Assembly: GCA_027604665.1 (NCBI GenBank)
Contig: JADGIZ010000323.1
Location: 1 to 15,989, forward strand
Direction: 5' to 3'
Origin: Polyrhizophydium stewartii
Taxonomy: Eukaryota > Chytridiomycota > Chytridiomycetes > Rhizophydiales
Length of the DNA stretch: 15,989 bases
This document shows positions 8,990-15,989 of the stretch, in pieces. Positions within the stretch are counted from its first letter, which is position 1. Each line of letters starts with the position of its first letter. The translations under genes and the position numbers were made by a program. Below the pieces are notes generated by a model, which saw nothing but the letters and a program-made list of their open reading frames with translations, had not been told where the DNA came from and searched no databases.

Positions 8990-11900
8990 TCATTTGGGTG
9001 TCGCCGGCCCCGCCCCGCCGCCAATCGAGCCCTGCGAGTCGTGCAGAGAGGCGCCTGACAGCGACGGCTGCGAGCCCATCCCAGACCGCGAGCGTGGGAT
9101 GCCCGGCTGTGGTGCGACCATGCCCGGACGCAGCGGCGGTGGCGGCGGGACCTTGATCTTCTCGCGAGATGAGCCAATCGACGACATTGGCCGAGATGCC
9201 GGCCCCGGCGCGAGCACCGACGCAGCGGGCGTGCTCGCGAGGCAGTCCGCGGACGCAGACTTTTCCGCGTCGCCGATAGCAGCTGCTTGTTTTGGCTGGA
9301 TGGTCTCAACCATGGACTGCTGCTTTGGAAGCATCGGTGCAGGCGCAAGTGTCGGTGCAGGTGGAAGTGTCGGTGCACGCTGCAGCACCGGTGCAGCCGC
9401 TTTCTTGAGCACAGGCGCATCTGTCGCCTGAATCGCAGATGGCACAATATCAGCCGTGCCGCTATCGGAGCTGTTCTCTGTCTCTCTTATCAACGGCGTC
9501 GTCTCCTGCTGCGCCGGCTGCAGGATCGGCGCTGCTTTTGGTGGATCGCTCAACAACGGCGCAAGCTGATTCGCAACGGACGGCGCCTTGGCCAATGTCG
9601 GTGCTGGAACAGCTGGTCCGCCCTTGAGCACAATCGTGATTGGCTTCTTGCCTGAGTTGGTGTCGCCAGGCTTGGAGTCAGGCGATTCTCCAACTGACGA
9701 ATCGCTCTTCTGCGAAGAAAGCACCGGCGCTGCGAGCGCCGGTGCTCGCTGGAGAACAGGAACTGCCGCGATGAATGATGTTCTGTTGAGAACCGGCGCT
9801 GCTGGGGCTGGAGGTTGCTGCTTTGGAAGCGTCGGGGCAGGCGGCAACTTCTGTGAAGACGCAAGTGTCGGTGCAGCTGGAAGTGTCGGTGCAAGTGGCA
9901 GAGTCGGCGCACGCTGCAGCACCGGTGCAGCCGCTTTCTTGAGCACAGGCGCATCTGTCGCCTGAATCGCAGATGGCACAATATCAGCCGTGCCGCCATC
10001 GGAGCTGTTCTCTGTCTCTCTTATCAGCGGCGTCGCCTCCTGCTGCGCCGGCTGCAGGATCGGCGCTGCTTTTGGTGGATCGCTCAACAACGGCGCAAGC
10101 TGATTCGCAACGGACGGCGCCTTGGTCAATGTCGGTGCTGGAACGGCTGGTCCGCCCTTGAGCACAATCGTGATTGGCTTCTTGCCTGAGTTGGTGTCAC
10201 CAAGCTTGGAGTCGGGCGATTCTCCAACTGATGAATCGCTCTTCTGAGAAGGAAGCACCGGCGCTGCGAGCGTCGGTGCTCGCTGGAGAACGGGCGCTGC
10301 AGCAATGAATGATGTTCTGTTGAGAACCGGCGCTGCTGAAGCCGGAGGTTGCTGCTTTGGAAGCGTCGGGGCAGGCGGCAACTTTTGTGAAGGCGGAAGT
10401 GTCGGTGCAGGTGGAAGTGTCGGTGCGGGAGGGAGAGTTGACGGCCGTTGCATTGCTGATGCAGGCGGGAGAGTCGGTGCAGGCGGGAGCGTCGATGAAG
10501 ATCCTTTTGGAGGCATCGAAACACGAGCGAGATTCTCTGCCGATATCCTATTCGGCGACTGAGGCGGTCCCGCAGAGAGAGGCGACTTGAGAGACTGGCG
10601 TCTGTTGGGATCCAAAACAGGTGCCTGAGCGAACCCACTGTGTGTCGCCAGGCCAGGGACTTTGAGCACGATCGACACTGGACGGGCGGTAAGTGCGGTC
10701 GGTACTGGCGCCGCGTTGGCTGACGCTTGCCGTGATGCGTCAGCAGGCGCCGCTTGTTCGATGGCTGCGTCTGGTCCGCTTTTGGCTTGATCAGATGCAT
10801 TCTGTCCGGCTGAGAAAGGCGGATCCACTGCCGATGGGTCTTGTTGGACCGGGATGCTGGCCAGCGTGCTTCCCGCAAGGCTTGAGCCCAAAGCCTCTGT
10901 TGCTTCATCATCCAGCTTGACGCCACTCACAACCGACGCCTGTGTATCTGAGATCTTGTCGTCGGTGTCTTGCTTTGTTTGCGCGTATCCCGCCTCTAGG
11001 ATAGGCTCGGCAGGCAGTGGAGTCGCACTGGGATCCGCTCGTGATTCGATATCGCCGACTGGCTGTTGCTGTGCTGCTTGAGGGCTCATAGGACCCGCCG
11101 CAGGCACGTCGGAGAGCGCTCCCTCGCAGTCGAGGTTGAGGAACGCGGACGAGAGCACCTTCATCTTGATGCCGTTGGACGGCGGCGCGGCGGCAATGGA
11201 TATGGCATTGAGAGACGACGCTCGAGTCAGGTCTGACTTGACAATGATGGACGCTTTGCGCCGCGAGCGCTGCAACGGAGCTTCATATTCGCTATCAGCA
11301 GTCTTGTTGATCGAGGCGGAGAGCTTGCTCTCGGATCCGGGCTGCGATGACGTCAGGATCTCCTTGGATGCCTGTGAGCCTCGGCGTGCCATTGCGTCGC
11401 GGCTTCCGTTGGCCGAGCGGGTGGCAAGGTTTTGGTTTGATTGCGGCCATTGGACAATGTCGTCGTCGTCCTCTTGGATGCGATGCATGGATGTGTGGCG
11501 ATCGGAACGCGGTTCATCGGCAGCATCCATTGCCACCGCTGTTGGCGAGGGCAGCTCGGGTGCTTTTTGCGGGAGTGCTGGAAGATTTGCGGTGGGTGTA
11601 ATCTTGGTGGACGTCTCGCATTCCGCAGCCTCGGTTACTCTGGTCGCCTGCTCGCGCTCCATCACGCTCGGCTGGCTGGTTACAGCGACCGCGATTGACT
11701 CGAGCACTGTGCGCTCGAGCGACGCGAAAGAGAGGCCGCTGAGGCGTTTGCTTGCTCTCTTGGACTCGTTGGATTGCGGCGAAATCGCGTCCGACAGCGG
11801 CGACAGCGTTGTGCACTGCGCTGAATCGGTCTCTGGGAGCACACCGAAGCCGCGGCCGACTGTGTCGAGCTGCTTGCTTGTGCTATCGTCGAAAAGGTCG

Positions 11901-13920
11901 GTGCCGGGGACGGATATCGTGGTCGGCTCGGCGGTTCGCGGCTCTGCTTGGATCGATGCCCGATTCCGCGAAGTCCGCGAGGTTCGCGATGGCCTCGAGT
12001 TGCGCACACTTGCAAGAGCAGACTCGCAGCCAACTGCCGAAGCTCGCTCGGCGTCTTCGGTGTACTCGCTCTCGCGCGCCTCGCTGCAATCTTCCGAGAC
12101 GTCGGCGGCGTCGTCGTCCTCATCTCTGTCACTGTCGCCTTGGTCGTCACCATCTGCATCGTCGGCCTTTTCTTGCAGAGCCAAGAAGAAGTCATTCCTC
12201 TCCCGAGTCTGCGATCGCATTTGGGCTGCCCGTTCAGAGAGCATCTCTGCACAAGTGGGCATGTCAGCACACCCGATATCCTCACAATAATCGCCGCCAG
12301 AAACGTAAAGCCAACCTTGTCGCGCCATGACGTCCGCCAAAAGGTCGTCTTTAAACTGCATGTCCATTGTGACATCCGCCATGCGCTGTGCAGCAGCGTC
12401 AGTGCAGGATGCAACCCGCATTCAAACCGCGAGAGCCTACTTTCTGAACTTTGGCGGGCACTTCGCCATTCTGGCACATCTCCCACAGGAGACCGAGCTG
12501 TTTGCGCAGATAGGCGACCTCGTGTTCCAGCTTGACCTTTTGCACAAGACCCCATCTGAGCGCGACAGACTCGATTGTATCACGCCTGCTCCGCGATGCC
12601 AACACGGCTGATTGTCAGGTTGCAGTGCAGCAGATGCTCAAGTATGACGTGTGCGCACCACTCGGCTAATACGGACTCGGATGCGTCCTGGAACAGATGC
12701 ACCTCGTCGTCCTGGAGCCCGAGGGTTGCCATATCAGCATATAAGCGTGTGTTGCAGCACGCAATGCTGTGTCGGCCAAGCCGCACCTCGACAAGTGTGA
12801 CTCGGAGCGTCTTGGCGTCGGGCCGATCGGCCGAACTGACCAAGGCGCACATGGCATTCGCGACCGCGATGGACGATAGAGGCTTGTCGCCCGCCTGGAA
12901 CTACAGCCCAAACGTTGGGTCAGCAAAGAACGGGGCAAGAATATTGGGGAAGATGGCCAATGGCACACACATTCGCTTGGCAGAGGTACCGGTGCATGTT
13001 TCCGTCGACGATGGCGAAGAAGAACTCTGCAAAGCCGGCCTTCTGGGTTTGTGCATTTGGATGCAGGTCGGATCACGCCGCAAAAGGCGGTGTCGGGTAA
13101 GTCGCAGCCATGGCCATCGAGGCCGGCGTCGCGAGGGGTCGTGGACGGGGCATTGTCGCGTCGTGTTGTGCCCGATGTCGCCACGACAGGGTGCGTCAGC
13201 AGTCAGGCCCAGGAGCCGAGGAGATGGCGGAGCGGGAATCCGCCTGCGCAAGCGCAGGGAGATCCAGCGGCCTGCCTTTCTCCCGCAGACGACTGCGTGC
13301 GGCAGGCTCACCTTTGGACCGCGGTCCGCCGTGGGCGAGCTCCAGCTGAGGGTACCTGATCGCTGCACTTGCTGCCGCTCCTCGTCCTTGAGCGTTACGG
13401 GCTTGGAGAGATGCCGCGTGGTACCGAGCCGCGACTTGCGCTTGTCCGCCAGGGCCGTTCGGGGAGTGGGAGTCGTCGGCTCGTCTTTGAGCGACTCCCA
13501 GTTTCCACCGAGGCCGCCCGCCTGGATCGGCGACTGATGCTGGTTCTGGTGCTGCTCGCCCGGCGCCATCGCCGGGATCGCGAGCGCCGAGAGCTTGCGC
13601 TGTGCCGGCCGTGGGCCGTCTGCAGTGGGATCCTGCTGCTGCTGCTGGTTCCGGTCGGCCGCACCAAAGAAGGCCGTCGTCACGGGCAGCTTGAAGCCAG
13701 CCGTGAGCACATGGAATCTCGGCGCCATCTGCTGGCGGATGTTGGCAAAGTGCGAAGGCTCGACGATGCGGATCCAGATGCGCGTGCGTCGGCCATGGAA
13801 GCCGCACCTGGTTCCCCGTTCCCGGCGGTGCGGGCCGCCCGCGAGCACCGGGTGGCGTCCAGCCGCGGCATGACGCCCCCATCGGAGAGTCCGGCGGCCA
13901 AACCGACGCCCGGCGGGCAT
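8990..13920 (-). CDS. Unrecognised large protein: PH domain, coiled coil, proline-rich tail
   Basis: I do not recognise this gene as a named family. Modelled exons are 13920-13312, 13042-12971, 12900-12659, 12585-12441 and 12385-8990, in phase, giving about 1487 residues. Residues 46-86 (RIWIRIVEPSHFANIRQQM and after) look folded; 92-96 are QQQQQ. A probable PH domain runs from about 187 to 315: RSGTLSW, then FAEFFFAIVDGNMHRYL, and the closing helix DEVHLFQDASESVLAEW, like the PH domains of Sec7/EFA6-type proteins. It is followed by a short heptad-like helix (VKLEHEVAYLRKQLGLL), an acidic stretch near 428-471, and a long disordered Ser/Pro/Ala tail with APTLPP repeats, a 178-residue duplication and a PPPPPLRPG run. 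It may be a membrane-lipid-binding scaffold for SH3, EVH1 or profilin partners (inference). Weak points: the start (the first 40 residues are Arg-rich and may be non-coding) and the exon 3 acceptor, which could be 6 nt later (12894). Confidence 0.65.
9376..9893 (-). repeat. Tandem duplication in PH gene tail, copy nearer the C terminus
   Basis: This stretch matches 9910-10427 at a fixed offset of 534 nt, checked at several anchors (for example 9431 and 9965, 9543 and 10077, 9819 and 10353). In 360 aligned bases I counted about 16 differences, roughly 95% identity. 534 is 178 codons, so the frame is kept. Each copy encodes a KKPITIVLKGGPAVPAPTL block, LAPLLSDPPKAAPILQPAQQ, TPLIRETENSSD and VPSAIQATDAPVLKKAAAPV. 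Confidence 0.93.
9910..10427 (-). repeat. Tandem duplication in PH gene tail, copy nearer the N terminus
   Basis: This is the partner of 9376-9893 at +534 nt. Differences are mostly single third-position or conservative changes and include no stop or frameshift, so both copies remain coding. The flanks of each copy are made of 18-nt APTLPP-type units, which could have served as crossover points. Confidence 0.93.
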
Positions 13921-14105
13921 TTCCGACTCTGCCCGAAAGCCAAATGTCGGTTGCTGCCGCTAGATGCCGCTGGCACCGCGGCCGCTGTGCGCAGACGCGG
14001 GAGCTGACCCGTGGCGGCCCGCGCGTCTGTCCGTGCGAGCAGCAGGCCTCCCGCACCCCCGCAGCCGCAGCGCACCCACACGCCCGCCCAAGCCGCCCCA
14101 CCCAG
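13921..14105. promoter_or_regulatory. Divergent promoter region, PH gene and SH3BGRL-like gene
   Basis: About 185 GC-rich nt lie between the modelled PH-gene start (-) and the ATG at 14106 (+). Both transcripts must start here or, for the PH gene, slightly inside its doubtful N-terminal coding stretch. No TATA box was seen. A stretch around 13975-13985 (ACCGCGGCCGC) is self-complementary, but nothing ties it to a factor. Confidence 0.5.
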
Positions 14106-14791
14106 ATGTCGTCGAACCGAGTTGTTCTGTACTATTCCAGCGTCGCTGGCATGACCAAGGTGCGAAGGCGCGCGGGTGGCAGGCCTGCCGTGCCTCGAGT
14201 GGCAGCGGCGGCCAACGAGGGCGCCGGATGCCTGCGTGGTGGGCGGGAGTACAGCGACGTAGCCGTCTGGCCGCATCACGGCAGGGGTCTCAGCTGCTGT
14301 GCCGGACGCCGCGGCTGACGCGGCAGCGCCGTTGGTGCTGTGCCCTCGGCGCACCAGATCAAGAAGGCGCAGACCCGGATCCAGGACCTGTTTGCGGCCC
14401 ACAAGGTCGCCTACGACCTGATCGACATTGCGGCGGACGAGTAAGCAGCCGCCGTGCGAGCCCTGACTGCGCGGTGGCCACAAAACCCAGATACCGACTC
14501 TCTTGAGCTCGGAGGCTGGCGACATGTTGGCGTGAATGCTCGGACGCTGACCGGCCCGCGCTCTGCCTGTGCAGGGAGGCGAAGCTGTTCATGCAGCGCA
14601 AGTCCGGCAAGACGGTGATCCCGCAGATCTTTGTGGACGGCGAGTACAAGGGCGTGAGTGCACGCCGTTCGGCTGCCGGATGCCCGGCCCCGTGCTCACG
14701 ATGTCGCTGATCCGACTCGACACAGACCTGCGAGGAGCTCGACGAGGCAAACGAGTGCGGCGAGGCGCTCAAGTGGCTTGGGCTGGCGTAG
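14106..14791 (+). CDS. SH3BGRL/glutaredoxin-like thioredoxin-fold protein
   Basis: A small thioredoxin-fold protein. Exons are 14106-14159, 14358-14440, 14575-14653 and 14726-14791; phases close to 93 residues. It opens MSSNRVVLYYSSVAGMTK, a first strand and helix start as in SH3BGRL (SH3-binding Glu-rich-like) proteins. It continues IKKAQTRIQDLF and YDLIDIAADEEAK, then the fold's cis-Pro segment TVIPQIFVDGEYKG and a helix LDEANECGEALKWLGL. In glutaredoxins the loop after strand 1 carries CPYC or CGFS. Here it reads SSVAGM with no cysteine, so thiol-disulfide exchange or Fe-S binding through that site is unlikely, as in SH3BGRL proteins. The only cysteines are in the TCEELDEANECGE region near the C terminus. 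SH3BGRL proteins are usually near 110 residues; this is shorter. The likely role is adaptor-like, unproven. The gene is convergent with the kelch gene (66 nt). Confidence 0.88.
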
Positions 14792-14857
14792 GCGGCGCCG
14801 CATCACCATGTGCGACCCGCATCCGCAGCGTCCGAGTGCGGCGAGGCTGCAGCGAGT
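14792..14857. other. Convergent 3' gap, SH3BGRL-like/kelch
   Basis: Only 66 nt separate the two facing stop codons, so the 3' UTRs of these genes very likely overlap as antisense transcripts. No polyadenylation hexamer is visible. Confidence 0.5.
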
Positions 14858-15939
14858 TTAATCAAGCTCGACAATGTACTCGAATACGTCGTTGAAGGTG
14901 TTGACGAGATCCATGCCGCCAAATACGACGATGGACTCCTTGCCCGATCCTTCTGAGCTGGGGATCGCGCAAGCGTCATGGTCAAGCCGGGGCCTCGGAG
15001 CCTCTGGCGGCACAAAAGCCGGGTTCTGGCGAGCCCACGACCAAGTGACTGGGCGGGCCGCGGCCGTCAGCGCATCGCACAGCTCGGGGCGGCGGCCATG
15101 GTGACGCACCGGTGTCGAGGACCCACACGTCGTCTGCGACGGCGGGGCTGGGGTTGCGCACCATGCCGCCGATCACGACGATGCTGGAGCCGATGGCAGT
15201 GGCGGTGTGGGCGCAGCGACCCGAGGGCCGAGGGCCGTCGACGGGCGGCTGGAACCACCTGAAAGAGACTGGGGGAAGGAGCGTCAGAGTGTGACGCCGC
15301 GATGCAGCACGGACTCGATCGAAGGGCAGGCGGTGTGTGCGGGGGGATGGAGGTCCGCACCCATGTCAAATGCCCACAGCTCGTCGAGGATGCGATCGCC
15401 GTCGAGGCCGCCGAACATGACGACGAGGGAGCCGACGGCGGTCAGCGAGTGGCCGAGGCGCGGGGCGGGCGAGCACACGCCATCGCGCGGGCAGTGCACG
15501 ACGACCCAGGCGAGGCGCTCGAGATCGAGGCAGTACGTGCGCTGGTCGGCGACGGGCGAGCTCATCTGGGCGCCGCCGCCAAAGACAAACAGCCTGTCTC
15601 CGGCGGGCACGCGCGGCCCAGGCGCGAGCGGCTTGGCGGTGGCAGTGACGGAGTCCGCGGCGGGAGGGGCGGGGGCCGCGCGCACGACAGCGACCGAGTG
15701 CAGCGTGCGCGGCGGCGGGCGGGATCCGGCGGGGTCGAGACGCTCCCAGGTCATTGCATCGAGGTCCAGGGCCCAGACGTCGGACAGCGGGCCATCCGGG
15801 GCGGCGCCGAACAGCACCAGCAGGCGCGGGGCCGCGCCCCACGCGGCGGCGCGGCGGCACAGCGCGGCGGCGTGTTCGTAGCGCGGCGGCGGCGTCGGCG
15901 AGCCGGCGGCGGGCGGCATCGCGGCCCATGTGCGCGTCG
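14858..15939 (-). CDS. Kelch-repeat beta-propeller protein, probably 5' partial
   Basis: Exons in gene order are 15939-15361 (the 5' edge is an inferred acceptor), 15268-15110 and 15048-14858. Five kelch blades are visible, each with the P-x-R....H start, a glycine pair and a trailing W: PPRYEHAAAL..VWALDLDAMTW; PPPRTLHS..LFVFGGG..LAW; PAPRLGHS..VVMFGGLDG..LWAFDMVSFRW; PSGRCAHT..VVIGGM..VWVLDTVTWSW; PRPRLDHD..VVFGGM..DVFEYIVELD-stop. If the ATG at 15919 is used the protein is 302 residues. However, a pyrimidine-rich CAG acceptor sits at 15942-15940 with a GCTGAC upstream. The frame then reads TRTWAAMPPAAG, giving the W strand expected before the first blade, so I favour an upstream exon outside the window. 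The last blade lacks its own W strand, which the N-terminal TW could supply. The partner and pathway are unknown; kelch proteins act as adaptors. Confidence 0.85.
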
Positions 15940-15989
15940 CTGCAGGCGGCGGGCGGCGGGAGCGCGTGCGTCAGCGGGCGGGCGCCGAC

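Noticed and set aside
7507..9156. 549-codon plus-strand open frame
   Set aside because: It lies antisense to the GCDH exons and introns and the start of the PH-gene tail, has Arg/Ala-rich composition with no family likeness, and is explained by GC-rich codon bias.
8990..9200. Formin FH1 or WASP/WH2 identity for the proline-rich tail
   Set aside because: There is a PPPPPLRPG run but no FH2 domain and no LKKT-type WH2 motif. A proline run alone does not support it.
11136..12290. 384-codon plus-strand open frame rich in Ser
   Set aside because: It is the mirror of the Ser/Pro-rich coding exon of the PH gene. Low-complexity tails often leave an open antisense frame.
12580..12605. Apparent frameshift in the PH gene
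   Set aside because: The frame change and TGA are removed by a 73-nt GT-AG intron (12586-12658) that joins AEW to RDTIESV in phase, so it is not a broken gene.
13043..13311. Read-through of the open frame past the PH-gene exon 1
   Set aside because: The frame is open but turns Arg/Pro-rich. A GTGAGC donor at 13311 and a CAG acceptor at 13043-13045 join the two halves of the PH domain in phase.
15207..15881. 224-codon plus-strand frame opposite the kelch gene
   Set aside because: The minus strand carries clear kelch blades, so this is their shadow.
1..15989. tRNA, rRNA, CRISPR array, transposon or phage-like system
   Set aside because: I saw no cloverleaf, no spaced direct repeats, no terminal inverted repeats and no transposase or integrase motif. 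The only sizeable repeat is the in-frame duplication inside the PH gene.

Overview
The window is nuclear DNA from an intron-rich eukaryote, most likely a fungus and perhaps an early-diverging one such as a chytrid. The porin resembles fungal mitochondrial porins more than animal VDACs, and the DNA is strongly GC-rich. All introns inferred here are GT-AG, mostly 55 to 130 nt, usually with GTGCGT or GTGAGT donors and often a GCTGAC-like branch site. The lineage is inferred from the style of the proteins and introns, not from a database match.

Seven protein genes fill the window almost without gaps. From left to right: a mitochondrial porin (VDAC, +, 5' end outside the window); APC10/DOC1 of the anaphase-promoting complex (-); full-length DDB1 of the CUL4 ubiquitin ligase in 11 exons (+); mitochondrial glutaryl-CoA dehydrogenase in 6 exons (-); a large unrecognised protein with a probable PH domain, a short coiled coil, an acidic stretch and a long proline-rich repeated tail (-); a small thioredoxin-fold SH3BGRL/glutaredoxin-like protein (+); and a kelch-repeat protein (-, probably 5' partial). 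I rebuilt the exons by hand from homology, reading phase and splice sites. In every internal exon the phase closes, and the DDB1, APC10 and GCDH models come out at family-like lengths (1141, 165 and 425 aa).

Gene ends are tightly packed. The porin and APC10 converge across 122 nt. APC10 and DDB1 diverge from 146 nt. DDB1 and GCDH converge across 292 nt. The PH gene and GCDH lie in tandem with 69 nt between them. The PH gene and the SH3BGRL-like gene diverge from about 185 nt. The SH3BGRL-like and kelch genes converge across 66 nt. I see no RNA gene, transposon, CRISPR array or origin.

The genes are mainly housekeeping and do not form one pathway. The clearest functional link is the divergent APC10-DDB1 pair, two ubiquitin-ligase subunits on one short promoter. 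The least explained item is the PH-domain protein, whose tail carries a recent in-frame 178-codon tandem duplication.
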